64,000 nt of DNA from Micromonospora pallida. GTDB lineage: Bacteria; Actinomycetota; Actinomycetes; Mycobacteriales; Micromonosporaceae. Every line of letters begins with the position of its first letter. The stretch's first letter is position 1. The position numbers were made by a program, and so were the translations under genes. The notes beneath the pieces were generated by a model that saw only the letters and a list, made by a program, of their open reading frames with translations, did not search any database and was not told the origin of the DNA. Location of the stretch: positions 2,356,001 through 2,420,000 of the forward strand of contig NZ_FMHW01000002.1 in the NCBI RefSeq assembly GCF_900090325.1, read 5' to 3'. Below are positions 7,937 through 16,857 of this stretch, piece by piece.

Positions 7937-10090
7937 TCAGGTCGCCTCGGTCAGGAACGGGCTGGGCTGTCCGCTCCAGGACACGTACAGCGCCTCCCTG
8001 GCCCGGGTGCTGGCCACGAAGAGCAGACACCGTTCCCGCAGCAGGTCGTTGTCGTGCTGTGCCTGGTCGACCTCGGCCGGGGTGACCTCCTTGGTGAACG
8101 GCACCGCCGTCGCGGTCACACCCACCACGGCCACACACCGGAACTCCAGGCCCTTCATCGCGTGCATGGTGGCCAACCGGACCGCGTCGGCGCCCGCGCC
8201 GGGCTGGTCCCGCACCCGCACCACCGGTACGCCGGCCGCGACCAGAGCGTCGTACGCGCTGGTCAGGACGGTGTTGAAGCGCGCGCAGACCGCGATCTCG
8301 CCCGGCCGTACGCCCTGCGCCCGCCACTCGCGGACCTGCTCGACGAGAGCGGCGACCTCGGCCGGTCCCGTCGGGTGTCCCGCCGCCCGGGGGCGCCGGC
8401 CGTGCAGCAGCGACCGATACCCAGCCAGGCTGTCGTCGCCCTCCCCGCCCAGCGCCGCCACCCGCGACCCGACCATCACCCCGGTCGACCAGGTGAGGAT
8501 CTCCTCGGTGCTGCGGTAGTTCACCCGCAGCCGGTGGCTGCGCCCGGTGACCGAGATCCCGAGGGCGTGCAGCGACACCCGGGAGTCGTAGATCCGTTGG
8601 TGCGGGTCGCCGGTGACGAACAGGTCGTCGGGGCCGGGCGGCACCACGGCGCGCAACACCCGCCACTGTGCCGGGTGCAGGTCCTGCGCCTCGTCCACCA
8701 CGACGTGGTCGTACCCGTGGGCACTGCGGTCCGCGCCGTCGAGCAACTCCGCCGCCCGCGCGCAGACCTGGAGGTGGGTGGTGGTGCCGGCCGCTGCCAG
8801 CTCGGCGGTGAACAGCTCCACCGCGTCCCACACCCGGTCGCGCTGCGCCGGGCGCAGCGCCGACCCCCGACCCCGCCGGCTCGCCTCCCGGTACGCGGCG
8901 CGGCTGCGCACGTCCTGGGCGAGGATCACGTGCCGGTACTCCTGGGCGAGGAACTGCTCCGGCCAGGGCAGGTCGAGCTTCCGGCAGACCCGCCGCCACA
9001 CCTGCCGTTCGTCGCCGTCCCCGATCGGGGTCGGCACCCGGCCGGCGAGGGCGCGGACCGTCCGATGGGCGAGCGCGTTGACCGTGGTCACCTCCACCCG
9101 GGCCAGCCGCTCCGGGTCATCGAGGAGCAGCGTCAGGTTCTCCCGCAGGGTGCCGGCCAGGGCGTTGGTGTACGTGGTGAGCAGTACCCGGCTGTCCGGT
9201 CGCCGGGCAAGCAGGTGCTTGACCCGGTGCAGCGCCACCACCGTCTTGCCGGTGCCGGGACCGCCGGTCACCTGCGCCGGGCCGGAGTAGGAGACCCGGT
9301 ACGCCACCCGCCGCTGCGACGGGTGCAGGAAGACCCGCCACGCCGCGAACGGCTTGTCGAGGATCTCGGCCAGCTCGTCCGGCCGGGTCACCAGCGTGAT
9401 CCGGTTGCCGGTGTTGGCGATCGCGATGGCCAGGCTCTCGCTCGGTTCCGCCGGGGCGTCGGCGGGACGGCGTTCGACGACGATGTCCCGGTAGACCTCC
9501 TCCGGGGTGAACCCCTCGGCGAGGTACTGCAACACCTCGAACTGGTCCTCCGGCAGCAGCGTGCCGAACGCCTCCAACTGCGGCTTGTCGATGATCGTCC
9601 GTACCGCCCGGAGCACCTGGTCGTCGATGCCGAGATCCCGTAGCACGGTGTCGGAATGCCGGGCGAACAGCAGCGTGGGCGCCGCTGCCGCCGCCCTCTC
9701 CAGTGCCGGGGTGAGCTGCTCGATGGCGACGACGTTGCGCACCTCCAGCGCCCGGGTGGCGGTGTTGACGGTGTAGAGCCGCTTCGCCGCCCAGGTGTAC
9801 GCCCCGTCGTGCGGCACCACACTCAGCAGCAGGAACGTGTCGCTGCCGTCGTCGGGGGCGAGGACCACCCCGCGCCAGAAGTCGTTGATCCGGATGGTCC
9901 GCATCCGGGGATCCCGGGCGTTGTGCACCGACTCCAGGTGCAGCCCCTTGTCGGCGTGCAGCTCGGCGATGGTGAGCTGCTGGAACTTCTCCATCGCCTT
10001 GCGCACGCCGGCCTTGACCGGCTTCTCCAGGACGTCGAAGCTCTGCCAGAAGCTGTTGGCGAAGGCGAGCTGCGGCACGGGGATCTCCAA
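7937..10090 (-). CDS. UvrD/REP-type superfamily 1 helicase with RelE-like N-terminal domain
   Basis: This 717-residue protein has three parts. Residues 1-~120 (QLAFANSFWQSF, LHLESVHN, RTIRINDFWRGVV) look like the RelE/ParE fold. After a linker, residues ~255-700 form an SF1 ATPase/helicase with Walker A GGPGTGKT at 276-283, a DEAQDLH Walker B near residue 485, and the C-terminal motifs ATMHAMKGLEFR and LLFVASTRARE. It should unwind or translocate on DNA or RNA using ATP. It follows the DUF262 gene by 36 bases on the same strand, so the two probably act together. Whether the RelE-like part cuts RNA or only binds is not known. Confidence 0.85.
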   Translation of the reverse strand: MEIPVPQLAFANSFWQSFDVLEKPVKAGVRKAMEKFQQLTIAELHADKGLHLESVHNARDPRMRTIRINDFWRGVVLAPDDGSDTFLLLSVVPHDGAYTWAAKRLYTVNTATRALEVRNVVAIEQLTPALERAAAAAPTLLFARHSDTVLRDLGIDDQVLRAVRTIIDKPQLEAFGTLLPEDQFEVLQYLAEGFTPEEVYRDIVVERRPADAPAEPSESLAIAIANTGNRITLVTRPDELAEILDKPFAAWRVFLHPSQRRVAYRVSYSGPAQVTGGPGTGKTVVALHRVKHLLARRPDSRVLLTTYTNALAGTLRENLTLLLDDPERLARVEVTTVNALAHRTVRALAGRVPTPIGDGDERQVWRRVCRKLDLPWPEQFLAQEYRHVILAQDVRSRAAYREASRRGRGSALRPAQRDRVWDAVELFTAELAAAGTTTHLQVCARAAELLDGADRSAHGYDHVVVDEAQDLHPAQWRVLRAVVPPGPDDLFVTGDPHQRIYDSRVSLHALGISVTGRSHRLRVNYRSTEEILTWSTGVMVGSRVAALGGEGDDSLAGYRSLLHGRRPRAAGHPTGPAEVAALVEQVREWRAQGVRPGEIAVCARFNTVLTSAYDALVAAGVPVVRVRDQPGAGADAVRLATMHAMKGLEFRCVAVVGVTATAVPFTKEVTPAEVDQAQHDNDLLRERCLLFVASTRAREALYVSWSGQPSPFLTEAT

Positions 10091-10126
10091 CGTAACGAAC
10101 GGGCGGCGAGCAGATCAGACAGGAGT

Positions 10127-12652
10127 TCAGACGTCAAAATTCACGGTCTGCTGGTAGAACCAGCCAAGGTGTTCGATCAGTCGTGCTCGGGCCTCTTCGC
10201 TTTCAAGGACACCCAAGGGAAAGCCAGGACGTAGGGCGAGCTTGGCTGCGGCGATCTTCACGCCCGGCAGTTCGTTCAGCCGTCGACGGAACTCCTCGCG
10301 GAGTGCGATGTCGTCAAACGGTGGCCGGATACTCAGGTGCTGGAACACAAGCTCGAATTTCCCGCTCGGGTAGATCGCCGCAGGCCAGATGTTACCGAGT
10401 TCGTGCTCCTTGCCTCGTGCCATGAGGAAGCACGAGGTCTCGCCACCCGAGCCGTAGAACAGCATCCCACCCAGGTTGGTCCACGCCTCAAGTACGAGCA
10501 GCGTGCCCATCGCGACCTTCGGTTCCTGAAGATCCCTCAGCTGTTCGACGAACCGATCATCTAAGGGGTCGTTCCGGCCGGACCGCGGACGTGAAAGGTG
10601 CTTGGACGCATCCTGCTGCGGCATACCGGCGAGATGAGCCAACTCCTCGACCCCGATGCGCTGCGCCTGGCTGGCCCGGCCATACTTGTCGAACTCGATG
10701 CCCTCCGCGCGCAACAGCTCGAACGGGTCCTCGGTACGTACCGGGTCGGGCCACCGGAAGTTCTGCGACAAGGTGCCTTCGACTTGGAGAACCCGGTGCG
10801 CGTTCGGCGCCGGATGGCTGGCCAGTCGGGCACCGACCGATACGGGGTGGCTCCCGATCAACGCGGCCACGTCCCCGTAGGCAGTCCATGAGCCGGCGGG
10901 AAGCGCGGCAAGTGCCTTGTGCATGAGGTCCCAGGGCACCTCGGAACGGTTGCCTGCCTCCTCGGTAGGTCCCGGCCAGGTGGCGATGATCCGCTCAGCG
11001 AGGGCATCGGCACGGGCATGGATCTCGGGCCGTCCCCAACGCTTCTGTGCAGCGATCTCCTGGTTCAGCGAGATTCCGCTCTTGGCCAGTTGAGTGCGCT
11101 TAACAAGGAAGGAGCTGTTGCTCAGCTCCGCGTTGTAGCCGGTGAGGGTCAGATTGCCCAGCGTGTGGACCAGGCTCTCGTGCGCCTCGGCGAAGCTTTC
11201 CTCCCCCTGCAGATCCTCGCCCAACGTCTGTCGCCACTCAGCGGTGGGGCTCTGCGGCATGACGTGTTCGATGGTCAGTGCGTCCGGCGCGACCGGTTCC
11301 TTGCTGCCGTAGGACTCCTCGAGCCACTGAAGTAAAAGCTTCCGCTGAGTCGCGCGTCCGTTCAGGTAGAAGGGGATGGACCGCACCGCGTCGCGGACAC
11401 TGGCATCGTTCGCGTAGTACTTTCGTCCGACAGACAGATAAGCCCGCACCGCCTCGTCGACGGGCAGATCCGTCGGCATCTCCTTCACGACACGCAGTAG
11501 TGTCCGGCCAACGGTGGCGGTGGCCCGGCCAACCACCAGACGTCGGACGAAGAAGCTCTCCACGTACAGCATGGCTGCCGCGATCTGCGAGGAGGTGGCT
11601 GCGCCCTGCGCCCGGCGGTCCAGCAGGTGCAGCAGCAACGGATGCGCCGTCGTCGTGTCCCAGGCGTTGAGCCGGGTCAATCGCCGCCGTACCTCCGGGT
11701 CGCCTTCTTCTTCGGGATGCAGAATGATCCGCAGGAGGCCGCCGAGCCGGCAGAACCGGCGTACCTCGGCCTCGATCTCCGCCTCGGTGTGCAGCCCGTT
11801 GAGCCGCGCCTGCTGGGCGGTGTAGGTGTCGGTCTGCTTGACCTCCGGATGACGGTGGATCAGGTCGAGCCAGAACAACTGCTCAAGTTCGCCGGAGTTC
11901 AACTGCTTTTGCAGCGGGAACCACAGGGAGTCGTAGACCGCCTCACCGCGGTTCTCCAACCGCATGAACAGGTAGTTGCGCAGCAGATCGGCCTGGGTGA
12001 GCTTGAGACCGGTGTTGTTCAACGACTCGAAGATCCGGTAGACGTTGTCGCCGGCCTGGGCTACCACAGAGACCAGCGCCATCCCCGAGATGACGGCGTC
12101 CTCGATGCGTTCGAGGTCCAGCGGATCGTCCGAATCGGTGGCACCTGCGGCGAGCTGCGCCGTGAAGTACCGGTACGCCGCACCGACCTGGTCACTTCCT
12201 CCGGCCTGCGGCGTCGACTCCAGGCACGCCTCGTAGGCGGGTCGGTCAGCCTGGGTAGGGACGAGCTTCAGCCGGTGGGCGGGCTTCCATTTGTTGATCA
12301 GATATTCCTGGTCGATACGGTCCCGATGCCCCGGTTCCTCGTGCTGCGCCCGATGGTCGCGGAGGGCGCAGAGCAGGATCGACAGGGTGGTGAGTCGTTG
12401 CTGGCCGTCCACCACCAGGAACTGGGAGACGCCCGCCGGTCCGTTCGTAGGATTGGGTGCAAGCACCAGCGAGCCGATGAAGTGCGTGAGGCGAGGGTTC
12501 TGCACCCGCTCTTCGGCCAGCTTGCGGATGTCCTCCCACAGACGCTTGTGTTGAGGCTCCGTCCACGAGTACGTCCGCTGATAGAGCGGCACTCGATACT
12601 GCTTAGCGCCCTCCAGCAACTCCCGCAGCGTCGTCTCCTGCGCCGTGACCAT
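10127..12652 (-). CDS. DUF262/DUF1524 (GmrSD-like) nuclease with alkyltransferase-like domain
   Basis: This 841-residue multidomain protein begins with DUF262 (DGQQRLTT at 82-89, the NTP-binding signature of GmrS/SspE-type proteins). A DUF1524 HNH nuclease follows at about 455-520 (TIEHVMPQ, then HTLGNLTLTGYNAELSNSSF). Residues ~575-665 form an MGMT/alkyltransferase-like domain (GSWTAYGDVAALIG; NAHRVL where true MGMT has PCHRV, so the reactive Cys is absent). The C-terminal ~170 residues are an unassigned domain with FQHLSIRPPFDD. The ATG at 12652 was chosen because AAAGGA precedes it and DUF262 begins there. The family restricts modified phage DNA; an ATL domain could sense altered bases. 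Confidence 0.85.
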   Translation of the reverse strand: MVTAQETTLRELLEGAKQYRVPLYQRTYSWTEPQHKRLWEDIRKLAEERVQNPRLTHFIGSLVLAPNPTNGPAGVSQFLVVDGQQRLTTLSILLCALRDHRAQHEEPGHRDRIDQEYLINKWKPAHRLKLVPTQADRPAYEACLESTPQAGGSDQVGAAYRYFTAQLAAGATDSDDPLDLERIEDAVISGMALVSVVAQAGDNVYRIFESLNNTGLKLTQADLLRNYLFMRLENRGEAVYDSLWFPLQKQLNSGELEQLFWLDLIHRHPEVKQTDTYTAQQARLNGLHTEAEIEAEVRRFCRLGGLLRIILHPEEEGDPEVRRRLTRLNAWDTTTAHPLLLHLLDRRAQGAATSSQIAAAMLYVESFFVRRLVVGRATATVGRTLLRVVKEMPTDLPVDEAVRAYLSVGRKYYANDASVRDAVRSIPFYLNGRATQRKLLLQWLEESYGSKEPVAPDALTIEHVMPQSPTAEWRQTLGEDLQGEESFAEAHESLVHTLGNLTLTGYNAELSNSSFLVKRTQLAKSGISLNQEIAAQKRWGRPEIHARADALAERIIATWPGPTEEAGNRSEVPWDLMHKALAALPAGSWTAYGDVAALIGSHPVSVGARLASHPAPNAHRVLQVEGTLSQNFRWPDPVRTEDPFELLRAEGIEFDKYGRASQAQRIGVEELAHLAGMPQQDASKHLSRPRSGRNDPLDDRFVEQLRDLQEPKVAMGTLLVLEAWTNLGGMLFYGSGGETSCFLMARGKEHELGNIWPAAIYPSGKFELVFQHLSIRPPFDDIALREEFRRRLNELPGVKIAAAKLALRPGFPLGVLESEEARARLIEHLGWFYQQTVNFDV

Positions 12653-12759
12653 CCCGCACCCCGTCCTTTGTAGACCCACCCGTGAGCCTGGCAAGACAAT
12701 CAGATCGACAACACGGACAGCAACCTTGACAGGCCAAACAGACCGGTTGTCGCTCCCGA

Positions 12760-12778
12760 CCAACCGTCGGTTGGTCCA
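12760..12778. promoter_or_regulatory. Perfect palindrome upstream of the DUF262-helicase unit
   Basis: GACCAACC at 12760-12767 and GGTTGGTC at 12771-12778 flank a 3-base centre. It sits 108 bases upstream of the DUF262 start and 59 bases downstream of the FHA-flavoprotein stop. It may be an operator for the defence-like unit or a weak terminator for the upstream gene; the two cannot be told apart by sequence. Confidence 0.4.
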
Positions 12779-12836
12779 CGCTTGACAAAGGGATGCGCTG
12801 ACCCGGCGAAACCGTGGTGCACCTCGGGTGGACGGA

Positions 12837-14723
12837 TCAGGACGGGACGGGCAGCTCCTGCCGGTAGAAGATGTCGATGTCGACCTCTTCTCCGCCGACG
12901 GTCAGCGTGTCCCAGACTCCGCTGGCCAGCAGGGTCCGCACGGTCTCGCTCTTCAGCGTCCGCAGGTGATCCCGGAGAACCTGGTCGTCGGGCAGGCCGG
13001 TGAGGCGGGACGACAGCCGGGCGCGGATCTCGCGCATCCGCTCCATGAGCGTCTCGATGTCCGCTTCGCGGTCCGGACCGCCCGTCGTCGGTGCGCCGCC
13101 GCTCTCGGCGATGACGTCGGCGATGACGTCCTTGATCGCGCAGTTGACGCCCTGATCGTCGGTCGTCACCATCGCGTTCCACGCACGGCTCTTGTGCCGG
13201 TACTGGAGCATCGACATCGCCGCTTCGTGCCGGACGAAGTCGGCGTCCCGGAAGGGTCTGCCGTTCCAGCCGCTGGCGAGCGACCGGGCCAGGGAGATGG
13301 CGGACGCCAGCCCGCTGTTGAGCCCACGCCCGGGCCAGAAGTGGATCGAGTTGGCGGCGTCCCCGAGCAGGAAGCCGTAGGTGCCCGGAGTGGTCGACGT
13401 GGGGGCGTACAACCGGGCGGTGAAGCGTGGTCGCTGCACCATGTCCAGGCGGAACGCGGTGACGGCGCTCAAATTTTCCGGGGCGACGCCGAAGAACGCC
13501 AACCCCTCCATCACCCGTTTCCACAGCGGCGAGGCTCGGAGCAGGGCGGGCAGGAACAGTGTGCCGTGGGTGGAGCACTGGAAGTCGCCGTCGTCCTCCC
13601 TCGCCATCAGACACGGTCGGGAGGCGATGCAGTCCTTAAATTCACGACGCACCGGGTCGAGCCCGACGACCTCGGCGGCCTCGGCGTCGGTGAGGCGCAT
13701 GTTCAGGAAGCCCTCGCCGCCCAGGGAGTTGAGCAGGAAGCGGTTCTGGGCCACGGTCAGCAGGACACTCATCGCATCCGGCAGGTCGGACTTCACCCGC
13801 AGGCCCAGGACGACGTCCTGTAGGTGTCGGCCGTCCAGGGAGTAGATCGAACTGTCGGCGATGCCGAACTTCGTGGTGAAGTGCTCGCGGGTACGGGATC
13901 GTGCGCCGTCGCAGATGGCGAGCACATGCTCCTTGGCGACGGCCTCATGCTGCTCGGCCGCATCGAACCGGGTGGGCACCAGCCGGATCCGTTCGGACTT
14001 CTCGTTCGCCAACTCCAGGAGCTTGTCCTCGATGTAGGCGATCCGGATGTTCCGCGGGCCGTAGCCGCGAATCGAGTCGGGACCCGACGGCCACATCTCG
14101 GAGTACGCCCCGGGGACGAAGAGCCGATCCTGCACGTCCTCGGGGAGGTTCAGGTACTGGCGACTCTGGACGGTCACGACCTGCTGCCGCCGTACGTTGC
14201 CCTGCGCCTCGTTCTTCCACACGACCCGCGAGCCGTCCTGGATCCAGCGGCCGTCGTACACGGTGACGGCGACCCGGTGTCCCAGGAGACGTTCGAGGAG
14301 CAGCGCCAGGCTCAGCCCGACCGGCCCACCACCCGAGACGGTGACCCGCAGGACGGGACCCGGGTCGACGACCACGGCCGGCTCGGTGCGGGGCTGGAAG
14401 AGGGTCAGGTCGGAGATCATCGTGGTCACGTCGGCCGTCACCTCGAAACAGAACGTCTCGTCGGTGATGGTGATCAGGTCGCCGTGCTGGAGGAGGTGCG
14501 AGGTCACCCGTCGGCCGTTGACCAGCGTGCCGTTGCGGCTGCCCCGGTCGTACAGCACGTACCCGCGCTCCTCGCGCACCACCTCCGCGTGGAAACGGGA
14601 GACGCCCCCGCTGGCGATCACCACATCGTTGTCGCTCAGGCGGCCGAAGGTGAACCGGGTGTCGCCGACCGGAATCCGTCGCCCGGCAAGGGGACCCTTG
14701 CGTCCCACGATCTCAGGTACCAC
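12837..14723 (-). CDS. FHA domain fused to an FAD-dependent monooxygenase-like domain
   Basis: This 628-residue protein starts with a forkhead-associated domain (residues ~3-96: GR at 27-28, SRFH at 42-45, NGT at 64-66), which normally binds phosphothreonine. It is followed by a flavoprotein domain with an FAD Rossmann motif GGGPVG at 131-136 and a second FAD motif of the aromatic-hydroxylase type, LLGDAANSIHFWPGRGLN. The last ~90 residues are helical. The product may be a monooxygenase whose activity or location depends on a Ser/Thr kinase. The start is GTG at 14723; an in-frame downstream GTG is also possible. The substrate is unknown. Confidence 0.75.
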   Translation of the reverse strand: MVPEIVGRKGPLAGRRIPVGDTRFTFGRLSDNDVVIASGGVSRFHAEVVREERGYVLYDRGSRNGTLVNGRRVTSHLLQHGDLITITDETFCFEVTADVTTMISDLTLFQPRTEPAVVVDPGPVLRVTVSGGGPVGLSLALLLERLLGHRVAVTVYDGRWIQDGSRVVWKNEAQGNVRRQQVVTVQSRQYLNLPEDVQDRLFVPGAYSEMWPSGPDSIRGYGPRNIRIAYIEDKLLELANEKSERIRLVPTRFDAAEQHEAVAKEHVLAICDGARSRTREHFTTKFGIADSSIYSLDGRHLQDVVLGLRVKSDLPDAMSVLLTVAQNRFLLNSLGGEGFLNMRLTDAEAAEVVGLDPVRREFKDCIASRPCLMAREDDGDFQCSTHGTLFLPALLRASPLWKRVMEGLAFFGVAPENLSAVTAFRLDMVQRPRFTARLYAPTSTTPGTYGFLLGDAANSIHFWPGRGLNSGLASAISLARSLASGWNGRPFRDADFVRHEAAMSMLQYRHKSRAWNAMVTTDDQGVNCAIKDVIADVIAESGGAPTTGGPDREADIETLMERMREIRARLSSRLTGLPDDQVLRDHLRTLKSETVRTLLASGVWDTLTVGGEEVDIDIFYRQELPVPS

Positions 14724-14823
14724 TCGGTCCGGGCCTTTCTGCGGGCGTTCACGAGGTCACGGCTTACGGCAGAGGTCGCCTCACGGAACGTGAGAGCCAT
14801 GATCCTCCGGAAGCATGTGCACT

Positions 14824-15834
14824 TTAACCACCCCACCCGCAACGGGTAAGTCGGCCTACGGGCTCATTCGGATCGGGTTGCCGACACGGTGAATCGCTTG
14901 CAGGACAAGGCGATCCGCCCGTACAGCCGTCCAGGCTCTCCGGCTCCGCGCCCGCCCGGTGGTGCACCTCCTCGGCGATCTTGCCGATGGACCGTCGGGA
15001 CTCCTCCGGGTCGAGGGCGAGGGAGTCGAGGCTCGCCCACACCCGCTCGTAGGCGGCCAGCTCCGTCGGCCGGTCCAGGTAGAGCGCCCCGGTCACCGAC
15101 TCCTGGTAGACCACCGGCGGCTCCGGCACGGCCCGGGTACCGGCGGGAGGGAAGTCCAGCAGCACGAACGACCCGGCCTCGGCCCCGACCGGCAGCCCGG
15201 CGGCGAGCGGCAGCACCCGCACCGAGACGTGCGGCAGCGCGGTCACCTGCCGTAGGTGCCGGAGCTGCGCGGCCATGGTCGCCGGGCCGCCGGCCACCCG
15301 TAGCAGCACCGCCTCGGAGAGCACCACGTCCAGCCGGGGCGGCGGCGGCAACCGACGCCGCAGCAGAGCCTGCCGGTCGAGCCGGGCGCGCTCCAGCCGT
15401 TCCCGGTCGCCGTCGGTCAACTCCGGATCGACGTCGTGCAGCGCCCGCGCGTACCCCGGGGTTTGCAGCAGCGCCGGCACCAGCGCGTCGGCGTACTCGC
15501 GGAGCCGCCGGGCGGTCGCCTCCATTCCCGCGTACAGGCCCAGCCAGGCCGGCACCTCGGCGTACGCGTGCCACCAGCCCCTGGCCCGCGTCTCGCCGGC
15601 CAGGGCGACCAGCGCGGCGGTCAGGTCGGCGGCCACGCCGTACAGCTCGCACATCCCCCGCACGTCGACCCCGCGCACGGTGCCACCGCCCGTCTCGATC
15701 CGCCACGCCTTCTGCCGGCTGCACTCCAACGCCTCCGCCGCCGCGTCCAGCGTCACCCCGGCGGCGAGCCGCAGTTCCCGCAGCATCCGCCCGAGCTGCC
15801 GGCGCGGCACCGTCGACACCGTCACCTCTGCCAT
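14824..15834 (-). CDS. XRE-family HTH regulator with DUF5753 domain
   Basis: This 336-residue protein has an N-terminal helix-turn-helix (LGRMLRELRLAAGVTLDAAA, then CSRQKAWRIE) and a DUF5753 domain of about 180 residues (YADALVPALLQTPGYARAL; HVSVRVLPLAAG). This is an actinomycete-specific regulator type. The ATG at 15834 follows a GGGGAAGGGGAGG run. The last ~40 residues are Cys/Pro-rich and unlike the family end (the domain normally stops near IGKIAEEV), so the tail may be a frame slip or a non-conserved extension. The small DUF397 partner often found next to such genes is not seen. Confidence 0.88.
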   Translation of the reverse strand: MAEVTVSTVPRRQLGRMLRELRLAAGVTLDAAAEALECSRQKAWRIETGGGTVRGVDVRGMCELYGVAADLTAALVALAGETRARGWWHAYAEVPAWLGLYAGMEATARRLREYADALVPALLQTPGYARALHDVDPELTDGDRERLERARLDRQALLRRRLPPPPRLDVVLSEAVLLRVAGGPATMAAQLRHLRQVTALPHVSVRVLPLAAGLPVGAEAGSFVLLDFPPAGTRAVPEPPVVYQESVTGALYLDRPTELAAYERVWASLDSLALDPEESRRSIGKIAEEVHHRAGAEPESLDGCTGGSPCPASDSPCRQPDPNEPVGRLTRCGWGG

Positions 15835-16224
15835 CGGCCTCCCCTTCCCCTCGCCGTCCGGTCCACCGCGCCGGTGGTCACCGTGCGTCGTGCCGCTGGT
15901 AGCGGCCCGCCCGCTGGTTGACCCCGTCCGGCGGCGTCCGTCGCACCCCGAGCCGCGCCGCCCGCCCCGCGCCGTCGCCCGGCCCGGCCGCTTCATCGGG
16001 TACGCCGTGAGCGCCCGCCCGCCGCCGGCACCGCCCCGGGGTGCCCCGGTCCGGACACATCTGCCCGACCACGTCGAGCACGACCTCCCCCGGCCGCAAA
16101 AACCACTTCCACCACCCGGACACGCCGCCCCACCTGATTACCTAGGGTACAAAACTTTACTCAGATTCCTAGCAATGACGGGGTTCTTCGTCAACCCTCT
16201 GTGCACGGGTGGTGCTATCGAGTC
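15835..16224. other. Divergent intergenic region between XRE and GntR-type genes
   Basis: No gene is seen in these 390 bases. Most is GC-rich, but about 16130-16200 is clearly AT-richer (CCTAGGGTACAAAACTTTAC and following) and probably holds the promoter for the short GntR-type gene. No clear operator palindrome was found. Confidence 0.4.
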
Positions 16225-16461
16225 ATGCCCTACGCCGTCCCGCTGTGGAGATCAATCCGCGATGATCTCCGAGCCAGGATCAAGGTGGGCATCCTGAAGC
16301 CGGGCGACAAGCTGCCAACCACCCGGATGCTGATGGACCAATACTCGGCCAGCTCAGCGACGGTACGGCGAGCCGTGGACCTGATGATCGAGACCGGCGA
16401 ACTGATCGGCCGCCAAGGCATGGGCGTCTTCGTCGCCGACCTCCCCGACCACGAGAAATAG
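16225..16461 (+). CDS. Short GntR-type DNA-binding protein
   Basis: This 78-residue protein consists only of a GntR winged helix: PLWRSIRDDLRARIKVGIL with KPGDKLPTTRMLMDQYSASS after it, then TVRRAVDLMIETGELIGRQG and VFVADLP. No effector-binding domain follows, so it is much shorter than usual GntR regulators (about 240). Such single-domain forms are common in actinobacteria. The ATG at 16225 was chosen because homology begins there; upstream GTG codons are in frame. The target is unknown. Confidence 0.78.
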   Translation: MPYAVPLWRSIRDDLRARIKVGILKPGDKLPTTRMLMDQYSASSATVRRAVDLMIETGELIGRQGMGVFVADLPDHEK

Positions 16462-16537
16462 GACCGAACTCGGGGTGCCCGCCGGTAGCCGCCAGAACCT
16501 TGGACGAATCAGGGCCGTCGAAGAATCCGGGTGATAC

Positions 16538-16738
16538 ATGGAGACGATTCGGCTCGCGGCGAGCCAGGAGGTGCAGGAGATGCTGGGCGTCTCCCGTACG
16601 CGCGCCTACCAGATCACCAACTCGAAGACCTTCCCCGACCCGGTGGCCGTCCTGTCGGTCGGCCGGATCTGGCGCACCGAGGACGTCGAACGGTGGATCA
16701 AGGACCACCGGCCGGACCTCCAGGACCGGGAGCCGTAG
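16538..16738 (+). CDS. AlpA/excisionase-like helix-turn-helix protein
   Basis: This 66-residue protein fits the MerR-like AlpA/Xis fold: LAASQEVQEMLGVSRTRAYQ followed by the wing VGRIWRTEDVERWIKDH. Such proteins regulate or take part in excision of integrated elements, or act as small chromosomal regulators. No integrase is nearby. It lies 76 bases after the GntR-type gene. Role unproven. Confidence 0.75.
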   Translation: METIRLAASQEVQEMLGVSRTRAYQITNSKTFPDPVAVLSVGRIWRTEDVERWIKDHRPDLQDREP

Positions 16739-16857
16739 ACCGCATCCGTCTACGCAGACGCTCGCACCCCTAGGCAAGCCGGCAAGATTCACTCCAGTTC
16801 GCGGCCAACACATTAGGGTGGGTATCGCTGAGGTCCGCCGACCGGCCCGGAGAAGGC

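Noticed and set aside
14824..14960. Frameshift at the end of the XRE-DUF5753 gene
   Set aside because: The tail is unusual, but both frames look equally plausible and the conserved domain is complete, so no frameshift is claimed.
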